Shown here piece by piece: positions 27,201 to 35,578 of a stretch of 64,000 bases of DNA. Made by a program: the position numbers and the translations under genes. Source of the stretch: Aquipseudomonas alcaligenes_A (GTDB lineage Bacteria > Pseudomonadota > Gammaproteobacteria > Pseudomonadales > Pseudomonadaceae); assembly GCA_048595745.1 (NCBI GenBank), contig CP184361.1; one strand, given 5' to 3'. How positions within the stretch are numbered: position 1 is the stretch's first letter; every line of letters starts with the position of its first letter. The notes below the pieces were generated by a model. That model was not told the DNA's origin. It did no database searches and saw only the letters and a program-made list of their open reading frames with translations.

Positions 27201-28278
27201 CGCGCGCACGCTGCAGCAGCGACCAGTAGCGCACATCGTCCAGCGCACTCTGCCAGGCGCGGCCACCACCGCCCTTCACAGCACGGGTGAGCAGCAGCTC
27301 GGCATCCTCGAAGCGCTCCTGGCGCTGGCGCAGGATGCCCAGCCCGCCGAGAGCATCGGGGTCCTTGGGGTGCTTCTCCAGGTAGGCGCTCAACTCGCGC
27401 TCGGCCACCTGCAGTTCGCCTTTCTCCAGTGCCTTGAGGCCGCGGTCGAGCTGCGGGTCACGGCGCCAGGCCGCCGCGCCGCTGGCGGGCTGAGTGCGGC
27501 CCTTGACCAGCAGCGCGCGGATTTCCTCGTCGTCCGGATGAGTCTTGAGGAACTGTTCGAACAGCGGCTGCTGCGCCTTGTTGGGCGGGCCGATCCAGGT
27601 CAGCGCCAGGCGCCAGCTTTCGTCGGCGTCGCCCCCGATATCCTCGCGCTCGGCCAGCTTGGCCAGGGCGCGGATGCCCTCCTCGCGTGCGCCCTGGTTG
27701 CGCGCCAGGTGCTTGGCCAGGAACAGCGCGGCATAGGGGTCATCCGGGTACTCGCGGTGGATACGCTCCATGCCGCTGCGGGCCTCGGCCCAGTGCGCAT
27801 CGACGTAGCCCAGGTTGTTGTAGAACTCCAGGCCGATCTGTCCCTGCGCAGGCTTGCCGCCCAGCGCACGGCGATAGACTTCGGCCGCCTTCGCGCGCTG
27901 GTCGCTCTCGACCAGCAGGCGGGCCTCGTCGAGCAGCTTCTGATTGGCCGGATCGGCCAGGCGGATGTCCTGCTCCAGCAGCAGCGCCTGGCGCGGCAGC
28001 GGCTGGATGGCCTGCAGGCGCTGCAGGTAGCCACCAGCGCTGGCCAGGTCACCGTCCTTGACTGCGATGAAGCCCAGGCCATAGAGCGCATCCGGCTGCG
28101 CCGCATCGATCAGCAGCAGCTTCTGCCAGACCTCGCCGGCGCGCTTGGGCTTGTCCTGCGCCTGCCAGAAATGTCCCTGCTCGATCAGCAGGCGCTGGGC
28201 ATCGTTGCCCTCGGCCTGGGCGCCGCCATGGGCCAGGGCGGCGAGCAGCGCCAGAGTCAGCGGGCGGTAGCGGAACAT
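24289..28278 (-). CDS. bcsC: Cellulose synthase outer-membrane export protein BcsC
   Basis: The 1329-residue product begins with a signal peptide (MFRYRPLTLALLAALAHGGAQA), then about 800 residues of tetratricopeptide repeats rich in Ala, Leu and Arg, a proline-rich linker (residues about 830-930) and a C-terminal outer-membrane beta-barrel (BCSC_C) ending in YLRYMLERM and PYQSPYAK. BcsC guides the glucan chain through the periplasm and out of the cell. I chose the ATG at 28278 for the signal peptide; it overlaps the end of bcsZ by 22 bases, indicating coupling. Confidence 0.92.
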   Translation of the reverse strand: MFRYRPLTLALLAALAHGGAQAEGNDAQRLLIEQGHFWQAQDKPKRAGEVWQKLLLIDAAQPDALYGLGFIAVKDGDLASAGGYLQRLQAIQPLPRQALLLEQDIRLADPANQKLLDEARLLVESDQRAKAAEVYRRALGGKPAQGQIGLEFYNNLGYVDAHWAEARSGMERIHREYPDDPYAALFLAKHLARNQGAREEGIRALAKLAEREDIGGDADESWRLALTWIGPPNKAQQPLFEQFLKTHPDDEEIRALLVKGRTQPASGAAAWRRDPQLDRGLKALEKGELQVAERELSAYLEKHPKDPDALGGLGILRQRQERFEDAELLLTRAVKGGGGRAWQSALDDVRYWSLLQRARDNIANARNADARLQLEQARRLKPKDAEAVLSLAELQAQQGELAAAEAGYRQALQLGQQQARALRGLVQVLGGQGKADEALRELDKLPKAEREKIGSLSQLRAEQALQRARAAEQRGDSAGMRRELENALRDDPNNAWARFALARLYVDLGAVDEARSLVDGLLQTQPNDRDALYTSALLSMQLGDWRKAQATLARIPRDARNSDVSRLVAEVDFNLQMQEIERLNRSGRRAEARAFLGRIEPLAQGKPARLASMASAYADADDPQRAMVIMRDLLARSPRNDLSLTLSYAGVLLRAEQDTEVAAILRDLQGRSMTVEQRKQYDDLLFHYRVRQAEQLRLRGELAAAYDTLAPALAQRPQDPLAVSALARMYGANGNTAKALELFKPLVQRFPQDANLQVGAADMAAQQAENGYAEERLEQALKLAPNDVDILSTAARVYRYLGRTGTAAELLSKVVAQEKREQTPSYAASTRPASAPANPFAGVGSLAAAPAAIPDPVSTLPTPVERPRLTLDDIPAPASSQPRAPARAELPVATARDSLLALEPAPAPTTTLAAAEPAPRNPFLPGAEEEVDPRAGMSEAARALDDILQQRSPYLVQGVTVRTNDSESGLSKITDVQAPFEASMPLGDNRLALRVTPVSLNAGSLDDSARDRFGGGPQATLDNPGMSPGSQKDSGVGLAVAFENPGAGLKADIGTTPQGFLYSTAVGGVSVERAVPGNPDLHWNVGVSRRAVTDSLLSFAGAEDKRTGQKWGGVTANGGRAQLAFDDREMGAYAYAGWHRLLGNNVEDNDRVEAGTGVYWYLQNDEQSQATIGLDLLGIGYRENLGYFTYGHGGYFSPQSFFALGVPVSWAQRYDRLSFQLRGSVGVQAINQDEADFFPGDRAKQAEASRALGYEAVYGSDNSTGIGYNLAGAAEYKLGDHLFLGGHVGVDNAQDYRQWNGGLYLRYMLERMTGPMPLPVSPYQSPYAK

Positions 28279-29429
28279 GGAGACTCCCAAAGCGGTAGCA
28301 GACGGCCATCGGCCGCGAAGCGGTAGTACTTGTCCGCCCAGCCGAGACCGAACAGGCTGAGCATGTAGTCGTAATAGAACGGCGCAGGACCCGTGCCGGC
28401 GATCCACTGGTCAATGGCGCCGCGCGCGCGCTGGTCCTGCAGCTCTTCCAGCCAGGGCTGGCCCTTGGCGCGGAAGTACGGCACCAGGGCGCCGGAGAAG
28501 CCGCTCGGGCTCTGCCCCGAGGTGGTGCCCGTGCGCACGTCGACCTTCTCCGGCGGCAATCCGCTGGAGGCCGTGGCGCGCGCCATGCCGAACAGGCTAT
28601 CGAGCAGCGGCTTGGCCAGCGGGTCGGCAGGGTCGGTCATGCCGGCCCAGAGGTAGACGCGAATGGCGTCGTAGCTGCCGCTGTCGCCCTTCATCGGGTC
28701 ACTGGCGAACAGGCCGGCGCGCTCGGATACGGCGCGGTAACCGATCCAGTCGGCGGCGAAGCCATGCGGCCCGGCCTGCTCCTGCAACACCGCGCTGTGC
28801 CGGGCGATGGCGTTCCACGGCCCCTTGGGGTCGACGGCGGCGAGGCGGCGCAGCAGTGGCAACGGCTGGTAGCTGGGATTGATGCGCCACAGATGGCCGA
28901 TATGCGAGAAGCCGATCGGCCCCGGCAGCAACACGGGGCCCAGGCCTGGCAGCTCGGTGGTTTCTCGGGCCTTGATCTGCGCCAGAAGGGCCAGCGCATC
29001 GGCGCGGTATTCGGGCTTGCGCCACAGGCGGTCGGCTTCCAGCAGGGCGTAGACGAACCACAGGTCGGCGTCGGAGGCGGAGTTGGGGTCCTGCACCTGC
29101 CACTGGCCATCCTTGCCCTGCCCCCACAGCCAGGCTGGCAGGATGTTCTGCGGATCGTTGCCGGCGAGGTTCTCGCGGCTCCAGCGCCAGATGCGCTCGA
29201 AACGCGCCTGGTCGTTGGCCACCAGGGCGAAGAACAGCGCGTAGGACTGCCCCTCCGAGGTGCTGTGGTTCTTCTCCAGACTGGACTCCAGGACGCGGCC
29301 GTCCGGCTGGATCCAGTGTTCGGCGAAGCGCTGCCAGTGTGGCCAGTCGACCGGGCAGGCAGCCTGCGCGGCGCTGCCGAGCACGAGGCTCAGCAGGCCG
29401 GCGCAGAGAGTCGGATACAAACGCCGCAT
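28257..29429 (-). CDS. bcsZ: Endo-1,4-beta-glucanase BcsZ (GH8)
   Basis: The 390-residue periplasmic cellulase begins with a signal peptide (MRRLYPTLCAGLLSLVLGSAAQA). The GH8 landmarks are the acid glutamate in NHSTSEGQSYALFFALVANDQ and the aspartate in SASDADLWFVYALLEADRLW. It trims or edits nascent cellulose and is usually needed for normal cellulose output. The ATG at 29429 lies 8 bases after the bcsB stop. It corresponds to WssD of P. fluorescens. Confidence 0.92.
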   Translation of the reverse strand: MRRLYPTLCAGLLSLVLGSAAQAACPVDWPHWQRFAEHWIQPDGRVLESSLEKNHSTSEGQSYALFFALVANDQARFERIWRWSRENLAGNDPQNILPAWLWGQGKDGQWQVQDPNSASDADLWFVYALLEADRLWRKPEYRADALALLAQIKARETTELPGLGPVLLPGPIGFSHIGHLWRINPSYQPLPLLRRLAAVDPKGPWNAIARHSAVLQEQAGPHGFAADWIGYRAVSERAGLFASDPMKGDSGSYDAIRVYLWAGMTDPADPLAKPLLDSLFGMARATASSGLPPEKVDVRTGTTSGQSPSGFSGALVPYFRAKGQPWLEELQDQRARGAIDQWIAGTGPAPFYYDYMLSLFGLGWADKYYRFAADGRLLPLWESPCSATAR

Positions 29430-29437
29430 GGCCGACC

Positions 29438-31726
29438 TCAGCCGTTCAGACGGGCACGGGCCCGCGCGCGCAGGCTGACGAACAGCAGCAGACTGATCAG
29501 GCCGACGCCCAGCGCGGTAAGCAGCAGCATCCAGCCCAGGTTGTGTGCCAGCAGCCACTGCAGGTAGCGGAACCAGCCCAGCTCGCCGACATGGTATTGC
29601 TCGTCAGCCACCAGCGAGTTGATGCGCGTGCCGTTGACCACCGCCAGGCTGCCCTGCAGGGACTGCTCGTAGTCCTCGCCGCCACGCAGGGCCGCGCTGA
29701 CTTCGCCCAGACGCTCCGCAGCGCTGGCGGCGATCACCACCACGCTGCGCTCGCTGGTCAGCGGCGACTCGAAGCCGGTCACGTAGGCGCCGGCCGCACC
29801 GCCGTCGAGGATCAGGTTGCTGCGCGCCGGACGCAGGTTGGCGCGGCTGTCGCTGTCCACCCAGTGACGCACGCGGTGGACCAGGTCGGACAGCTCGAAG
29901 CGGGCGCGACCGTTGATCTGCGCCGGCAGCCAGTCAGCCCAGCGCTCCAGCAGCGGCTGGTTGCTGCCGGTGGCCAGCACCAGCAGATCCTTGTCTTCCA
30001 GCTCGGCATCGTTGTCGCCCTGGGTCACGCTGACGCCGCTGGCCGGCAGACCGGTGGACTCACCGAAGCGACCGAGCAGGTCGAGCAGCAGGGAGATTTC
30101 CTCGGCACTGGCGCCGGCCGGGATCACCACGGCGGTCTCGGCCAGGTCGGCCATGCGGGTGAACGGGAAGCCGCTGCTCTGGAACACGCCCAGGTTGGGC
30201 ATGGCGATGAAATGCTCGTAATCGCTCAGGTCCAGGGTCGAATCCGGCTCGATGGTACCGCGCATGCTGTCGATGATGATGTCGCGGCAATCGCCCTGCT
30301 TGATGTAGTCGTACATGAAGCGCAGCTGCAGGGCCGACTGCAACGGCAGGCTGTCCAGCGGCAGCATCAGCTTGGCCTCGCGCAGCAGGCTGTCATCCTG
30401 CAGCTTGGCCAGCAGCGACTTGTCGAGGTTCTCCTGCGACGGCAGCGGCAGCGACTTGATGAACTTGCCGCCGACACTGATCAGCAGCGACGAGTTGGTC
30501 GACACCGGCTGTGGCGTGTAGCGGTACTTGAGGTGCAGCGGTACGCCCGGCTGGCGCCAGTTGAACAGGTCCGGCGGCAGGCGCATGGGCAGATTGATGG
30601 TTCCCGGGTCATAGCCGGAAACGCTCAGGCGCTTGGCATCGGCCAGCTCGCCGAGGCGCACCGGGCGATCGCTGGGCAGCCAGTTCGGCGCGTCATAGGG
30701 TTCGCGTGGCGCCAGGCTGTCGATGCGCTCGATGCGGGCGTGGGCGCCGGACAGCACCTGGCTGCCGGTGACCAGCGCCAGGGCGGCCTGCTTGAGTTGC
30801 TCGGTGTCGTCACCACGCAGGATCAGCAGCTTGCCAAAGGGGTCGGCGGGGTGCGCCATCAGGGTCAGACTGGGGCCCTTGTCGGTTGCCTCGGGCACAC
30901 CGTCGACACTGGCCGCACCGCTGAGCAGGACGATGGCATTGCCCTTCTCCGGCAGCTGGCCGAGGCTCACCGGGAAACGCGCACCGCGATAGCTGGCCAG
31001 CGCGCCGAACCACGAGGACACCATGCCGGCGGCCTCCAGGCTGCGGTTGTCCGGCGCACCGGCAAACACGAAGGGCAGCTCCAGCAAACGCGAATCGCGG
31101 CTGTCGAAGAACGGCAGCGGCAGCTTGGCCAGGTCGTCCGGCAGGGCGATCTGGGTGGTCTCCAGCTGCAGTTCGCTGGTGTTGCTGACCTTGGCCCACA
31201 GGCTGGAATGCAGTGGGTCCTCGCACATCATGGTGTAGTGGCCGATCAGCTGCAGGGTCAGGCGGTTGAATTCGGTGATCAGGTGCGGCGGGATGTCCAG
31301 TACCTGCTGCTGCAGAGTCCCGGCGGTTTCCTTGGGCACCGGCAGGCTGGCCGCCACCTGGTCGTTGACCATCAGGTTGATCTGCGACAGGTCGGGCAGC
31401 AGCGCCGGCGAGTAGCTGTACTCCAGTTTGACCCGCGCCTTGCTCACCACCTGGTCGGCACGCACGTCGAAGCTGACGCTGTCACTGCCCTCGATGCCGC
31501 GCAGGTGCATGGTGTAGTTGGCGCCCAGCTGCTTGAGCGTGGCGCTGTAGGTCGGCACGAACTCGACCGGCACGGCCTCCGCCGGTACCTCACCACCTTC
31601 GACGGCAGCGCCCTCGACGGCGACGGCGCTCTCCTCGACCGGCTCCTCGGCCCAGGTGGATGCCGCCAGCAGCGGCAGGGTCAATGCGAGACACAGGGAC
31701 GACAGTCCATTGCGTTTCTGGCTCAT
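29438..31726 (-). CDS. bcsB: Cellulose synthase regulatory/periplasmic subunit BcsB
   Basis: The 762-residue protein has an N-terminal signal (MSQKRNGLSSLCLALTLPLLAASTWA), a large periplasmic part made of carbohydrate-binding and flavodoxin-like domains, and a single C-terminal transmembrane helix (LGWMLLLTALGVGLISLLLFVSL) that packs against BcsA. It guides the glucan through the periplasm and is needed for BcsA activity. Its start overlaps the bcsA stop codon by a few bases, so both subunits are made together. Confidence 0.92.
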   Translation of the reverse strand: MSQKRNGLSSLCLALTLPLLAASTWAEEPVEESAVAVEGAAVEGGEVPAEAVPVEFVPTYSATLKQLGANYTMHLRGIEGSDSVSFDVRADQVVSKARVKLEYSYSPALLPDLSQINLMVNDQVAASLPVPKETAGTLQQQVLDIPPHLITEFNRLTLQLIGHYTMMCEDPLHSSLWAKVSNTSELQLETTQIALPDDLAKLPLPFFDSRDSRLLELPFVFAGAPDNRSLEAAGMVSSWFGALASYRGARFPVSLGQLPEKGNAIVLLSGAASVDGVPEATDKGPSLTLMAHPADPFGKLLILRGDDTEQLKQAALALVTGSQVLSGAHARIERIDSLAPREPYDAPNWLPSDRPVRLGELADAKRLSVSGYDPGTINLPMRLPPDLFNWRQPGVPLHLKYRYTPQPVSTNSSLLISVGGKFIKSLPLPSQENLDKSLLAKLQDDSLLREAKLMLPLDSLPLQSALQLRFMYDYIKQGDCRDIIIDSMRGTIEPDSTLDLSDYEHFIAMPNLGVFQSSGFPFTRMADLAETAVVIPAGASAEEISLLLDLLGRFGESTGLPASGVSVTQGDNDAELEDKDLLVLATGSNQPLLERWADWLPAQINGRARFELSDLVHRVRHWVDSDSRANLRPARSNLILDGGAAGAYVTGFESPLTSERSVVVIAASAAERLGEVSAALRGGEDYEQSLQGSLAVVNGTRINSLVADEQYHVGELGWFRYLQWLLAHNLGWMLLLTALGVGLISLLLFVSLRARARARLNG

Positions 31727-33906
31727 GGGTTCCTCGGGGTGGAGCGAAGGTGGAAAGACGGGATGCGCAGGCGCACACGCAATTCGGCGAAGGTGGCGCG
31801 TGACAGCAGGCGAATGCCGCGCCAGCCAATGCTGGAGACTTCAGCCAGGGCGCCCAGCGGGGTATCGACAGCACCCTGGCCCCAGGTGGCGGCCCAGGTG
31901 TCGGCACGCGAGAAGGTCATGCGAGTCAGTTCGCGCTGCTGCTCAAGGTTCAATTCGAGGAAGTTCAGGCCCAGCACGCCGTCGCGGGAGAACATCACCA
32001 CGGCGGGGAACACGCACTCCTCGTTGTCGCGGAACAGCGACACCAGCAGCTGCTCGCCACGCTCGACATGTGCCCCTTCCGGCAGGGCGATGCCGATGCC
32101 GCGCTGGGAGAAGTCGTTGGTCCGGCAGACGATGGTCTTGCCGTTGGCCAGGCTCAGGGTGGCCGGCAGCTCGGCGTACACCCGCGGCTCGGCACGAATC
32201 TGCCGGGCTTCGGCGGCCACCGCGACCGACGCGGCGCTGATGACGATGTTGTAGAAGGTCCAGGTCAGGTTGATCAGCACGGTGGCCACGCTGACCTCGG
32301 GATCGAAGCCCAGCTTCCACAGGCCGGCCAGCACGCCCAACACGTTCAGAGCCAGCACCACGATATAGGGCCGGGCCATCTTCCAGTCGAAATAGCTCTT
32401 GTCGATCACCCCGCCCTTGGCCGTCACGTTGAACTTGCCGAGCTTGGGGTTGACCATCGCCAGCAGCACCGGACGCATGATGTACCAGGCCAGTACCGAC
32501 TCGTAGACCTCGTTCCAGAAGGAATGGCGGAAGCGCCCCTGGATGGTCGAGTTGGTGACGCTGGCGATGAGGATGTGCGGCAGCGCATAGGCCAGGATCA
32601 GCAGGGCCTCGGCCTGGAAGATCTGCGCGCCGAAGAACAGGTAGGCCAGCGGCGCGGTGAGGAACACCAGGCGCGGCAGGCCATAGAAAAAGTGCAGCAT
32701 GGCGTTGAGGTAGCACAGCCGCTGGCCGAGCTTGAGCCCCTTGCCCAGCAACGGGTTGTCGGTGCGGAAGATCTGCGCCATGCCGCGCGCCCAGCGGATG
32801 CGCTGACCGATGTGCCCGGACAGGCTCTCGGTGGCCAGGCCGGCGGCCTGCGGCAGCGCCAGGTAGGCGGTGTTGTAGCCCAGGCGGTTGAGCTTGAGGG
32901 CCGTGTGGGCGTCCTCGGTGACGGTCTCCACGGCGATGCCGCCGACTTCCTCCAGCGGGCCGCGCTTGATGATGGCGCAGGAGCCGCAGAAGAAGGTGGC
33001 GTTCCACAGGTCGTTGCCGTCCTGCACCAGACCATAGAACAGCTCGCCCTCGTTGGGCACCGAACGGAAGGTGTCGAGGTTCTTCTCGAAGGGGTCCGGC
33101 GAGAAGAAGAAGTGCGGCGTCTGCAGCATCGCCAGCTTGGGGTCGCGCAGGAACCAGCCCATGCCGACCTGGAGGAAGGAGCGGGTCGGCACGTGGTCGG
33201 CGTCGAAGATGGCGATGTAGTCGCCGTGGGTCAGCTTCAGCGCGTGGTTGAGGTTGCCAGCCTTGGCGTGGAAGTTGTCCGGGCGAATGATGTAGCCGAT
33301 CCCGGCCTCGGCGCAGAAAGCACGAAACTCCTCGCGGCGGCCGTCATCGAGCACGTAGACGTTGAGCTTGTCCTTGGGCCAATCGATGGCCTGGGCGGCG
33401 AAGGCGGTGAGCTTGATGATTTCCAGCGGCTCGTTGTAGGTGGGGATGTACACATCCACCGTGGGCCACAGGGCGGTGTCGCGAGGCAGCGGGTAGGGCC
33501 TGCGCTGCAGCGGCCAGGCCGTTTGCAGGTAGCCCAGCAGCAGCACCAGCAGGGCGTACAGCTCGGCCAGCACCAGGCCGTAGCCGAACAGCATGTCGAG
33601 CAGGTTCTCGAAGCCCAGCGAGGAAGTCACGCGCCAGTACATGTAGCGCAGCGAGGCGATCACCGACATCACGATCATCGCCAGGATCGCCAGGCGATTG
33701 GCACGCCGGCGCAATAACAACGCCGCCGCCATACAGGCGGCGGTAAACAGCATCTGCTGTTCCAGGTCGAGCGGCGCGGCGATGACGATGATCATCACTA
33801 CCAGGGCCACCAGCGTCAGCAGGTTCTGCCCCAGGGGCCTGGACAGCAGTCGCGTGAGCCCCCCGGCCGGCGCCAGCGCACCCGCCATCGCGCTGCGCCA
33901 GGTCAT
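31723..33906 (-). CDS. bcsA: Cellulose synthase catalytic subunit BcsA (c-di-GMP dependent)
   Basis: The 727-residue inner-membrane glycosyltransferase (GT2) polymerises UDP-glucose into beta-1,4-glucan and exports it. Visible catalytic motifs are IFDADH near residue 235, TEDAHT near 332 and QRIRWARGMAQ near 369. A C-terminal PilZ domain carries RAEPR near residue 570 and NDFSQRGIG about 30 residues later, the two parts of the c-di-GMP binding signature, so activity should need c-di-GMP. Hydrophobic segments flank the catalytic domain. Its start overlaps the end of the bcsQ-like gene. Confidence 0.95.
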   Translation of the reverse strand: MTWRSAMAGALAPAGGLTRLLSRPLGQNLLTLVALVVMIIVIAAPLDLEQQMLFTAACMAAALLLRRRANRLAILAMIVMSVIASLRYMYWRVTSSLGFENLLDMLFGYGLVLAELYALLVLLLGYLQTAWPLQRRPYPLPRDTALWPTVDVYIPTYNEPLEIIKLTAFAAQAIDWPKDKLNVYVLDDGRREEFRAFCAEAGIGYIIRPDNFHAKAGNLNHALKLTHGDYIAIFDADHVPTRSFLQVGMGWFLRDPKLAMLQTPHFFFSPDPFEKNLDTFRSVPNEGELFYGLVQDGNDLWNATFFCGSCAIIKRGPLEEVGGIAVETVTEDAHTALKLNRLGYNTAYLALPQAAGLATESLSGHIGQRIRWARGMAQIFRTDNPLLGKGLKLGQRLCYLNAMLHFFYGLPRLVFLTAPLAYLFFGAQIFQAEALLILAYALPHILIASVTNSTIQGRFRHSFWNEVYESVLAWYIMRPVLLAMVNPKLGKFNVTAKGGVIDKSYFDWKMARPYIVVLALNVLGVLAGLWKLGFDPEVSVATVLINLTWTFYNIVISAASVAVAAEARQIRAEPRVYAELPATLSLANGKTIVCRTNDFSQRGIGIALPEGAHVERGEQLLVSLFRDNEECVFPAVVMFSRDGVLGLNFLELNLEQQRELTRMTFSRADTWAATWGQGAVDTPLGALAEVSSIGWRGIRLLSRATFAELRVRLRIPSFHLRSTPRNP

Positions 33907-35045
33907 GCGGGCTGCTCGACCCGTGCTGTACTCCCAAGGCGCTCGACCAGGGCCTGGGCGCAGTGGAGGATGTCGTGGCAGCCACGCCCCTGCGGGTCGT
34001 AGTCCAGTACATTGCGGTTATAGGCCAGGGCCTCGGTGATCGACTGATCGCGATGCACGGTGCCCACCACCTGCTGGCCCAGCAACCCCTGCATGATCTG
34101 GGTGATATCGCGGCTCAGCTGGCGCGAGTTATCCACCTGATTGATCAGGTAGCTGGTGCCGACGAAGCTCTTGCGCCCAGCCGTGTGAGTCTTGATCAGA
34201 CCGTCGATCATCGGCAGCGCGGTGTAGGAGGCCGCATCGGCCAGGCTCACCACCAGTGCCAGGTTGGCCACGCTCAGCGCCTGCTGCAGGTAGATGAATG
34301 GTCCGGGCGGTGTATCGATGATGACCAGCGCCCCCTCGGCCAGTTGCAGATCGCTGAGGCGGCGCGCCAGCCACTGCGGATCGTTGTGCAGCTGCGCCTC
34401 GAAGTCACGGCGCTGCGACTCCTCGACCAGACCATGGGGCAGCACGAACACGCCTTCGGCGCTGGACATGCCCTGCTCGCGCCAGTCCTGATCGAAATGG
34501 GCAATGCCGCGCTGGCCGAGCGCCTGCTGCTCGTCGGCCGAGAGGAAGTGATGATGCAGGGCGTTCTGCGGGTCCAGATCGAGCGCCAGCACCGGCCGGC
34601 CGGCTCGCTGCAGCGCAGCCGCCAGGTTGGCCGCCAGGGTGCTCTTGCCGACCCCGCCCTTGGCGGAGACCACCGCCAGAATGCGGATGTGATCAAGCTT
34701 GGGCGTCGTGACGACAGGCTTAGCCGGCTCTTCGACCTGCGTGCGGGCCTCCTGGCCCAACTTGGCCAGCAGGCTGCGCAGTCCGGCAGCGGACCACGCG
34801 GATACGGCTTCCGGCTCAGCCTGCGCCTCGACCGGCGCAGCGGCCTGGACAGGCTCGGCTACCGGCTCGACAGTCGGCTGTGCCTGCGCCACTACCGGCG
34901 CAGCCGCCGCAGGCTCGCCGCCTGACAGCACCGGCCAGCGTCGCTGGGAGGCAGTATCGCTGCTCTCCTTGGAGATTTCCTGATACTGGTCTGCGCGACC
35001 GCCAAACAACTTGAACAGACTGGAGATATCGCTCGAGGCACTCAT
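33903..35045 (-). CDS. wssA: BcsQ-like MinD/ParA ATPase with BcsP/BcsR-like N terminus (WssA-like)
   Basis: The 380-residue protein has three parts. Residues 1-42 (DISSLFKLFGGRADQYQEI and then RRWPVL) resemble the short BcsR/BcsP proteins; residues about 43-110 are a low-complexity Ala/Pro/Glu linker; the rest is a MinD/ParA-type ATPase with the deviant Walker A KGGVGKST, LDLDPQNALHHHFL and VIIDTPPGP. In E. coli BcsR and BcsQ are separate partners that position and activate the synthase; here they look fused. It is the first gene of the operon and corresponds to WssA. A second ParA-like gene (WssJ of SBW25) is not present at the operon end. Confidence 0.85.
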   Translation of the reverse strand: MSASSDISSLFKLFGGRADQYQEISKESSDTASQRRWPVLSGGEPAAAAPVVAQAQPTVEPVAEPVQAAAPVEAQAEPEAVSAWSAAGLRSLLAKLGQEARTQVEEPAKPVVTTPKLDHIRILAVVSAKGGVGKSTLAANLAAALQRAGRPVLALDLDPQNALHHHFLSADEQQALGQRGIAHFDQDWREQGMSSAEGVFVLPHGLVEESQRRDFEAQLHNDPQWLARRLSDLQLAEGALVIIDTPPGPFIYLQQALSVANLALVVSLADAASYTALPMIDGLIKTHTAGRKSFVGTSYLINQVDNSRQLSRDITQIMQGLLGQQVVGTVHRDQSITEALAYNRNVLDYDPQGRGCHDILHCAQALVERLGSTARVEQPA

Positions 35046-35150
35046 AACTTCACACTGAGAGTTCCGGTTTTAGCAGCAACCCAAGCGGGCGTGACAAAAA
35101 AACAGCGTCAAAAAAACATCTTGAATTTATGAATTTTTTGAATTACGTCA

Positions 35151-35181
35151 ATTCTACAGCGTAATAAAGAATTGATGTCAA
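35151..35181 (-). promoter_or_regulatory. Candidate sigma-70 promoter of the cellulose operon
   Basis: On the minus strand a perfect -35 TTGACA (35181-35176) is followed 17 or 19 bases later by TGTAGA or TAGAAT (35158-35151). It lies in the only strongly A+T-rich stretch of the neighbourhood (about 35095-35200), 105-135 bases before wssA. TTGAATT-like words recur every 9-11 bases beside it (35120-35145), which could be operator sites. Confidence 0.55.
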
Positions 35182-35350
35182 GATGATATTGCAGTATGCG
35201 CCCGACGGTCAGGCACTGTTCGTCGGTCAATCTGCGCCAAAACTGCCCACACCCAAGAGACGCACCACAGCAAGGCGTGTCGCCCCAATTTGGCGCAATA
35301 GACCTGCAACCTCCGCCTGCACACCCCGTGAAATCATTAGCCAACCGCTC

Positions 35351-35366
35351 TGGCACGCCATTCGCT
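35351..35366 (+). promoter_or_regulatory. Sigma-54 type promoter, unit 1
   Basis: TGGCACGCCATTCGCT matches the -24/-12 consensus TGGCACG-N4-TTGC with one mismatch (C for the second T) and the obligatory GG-N10-GC spacing. It precedes the first guanidine riboswitch by about 58 bases. A partial palindrome CGCCCCAATTTGGCGCA (35281-35297) about 55 bases upstream resembles an NtrC site. Confidence 0.65.
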
Positions 35367-35423
35367 AACGACCTCCCTGCAGGATGATCGACTCAAACGA
35401 CCGGTCGCCAATCAATCTATCGC

Positions 35424-35526
35424 AATGGCCGACTAGGGTTCCGGCTCGCCTACCAGGGCGAGTGACTGGTCCGAGAGTGGGCAACCTCGACAGAGGTCAC
35501 ACGGAGGGACAAAAGCCCGGGAGAAC
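35424..35526 (+). ncRNA. Guanidine-I (ykkC) riboswitch, copy 1
   Basis: The conserved parts of the ykkC class are visible in order: CGACTAGGGTTCCGGCTCG, CTGGTCCGAGAGTGGGCAACC, then ACACGGAGGGACAAAAGCCC followed by GGGAGA. The aptamer binds free guanidinium and switches on downstream genes. It stands 53 bases before the start codon of the first binding-protein gene. I could not identify a clear terminator/antiterminator pair in the short expression platform, so a translational or other mode remains possible. Confidence 0.93.
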
Positions 35527-35578
35527 ACGCGGCACGGCGACCGCCATCCTGCCTCCCGTCCACTGTTCCGAGGTTGTC

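Noticed and set aside
24307..28326. 1339-codon rightward frame opposite bcsC
   Set aside because: Antisense to a full-length BcsC with signal peptide, TPRs and beta-barrel; no domains of its own.
35108..35387. Short frames on both strands between wssA and the first riboswitch
   Set aside because: The region contains promoter elements and A+T tracts; the frames lack ribosome sites and homology.
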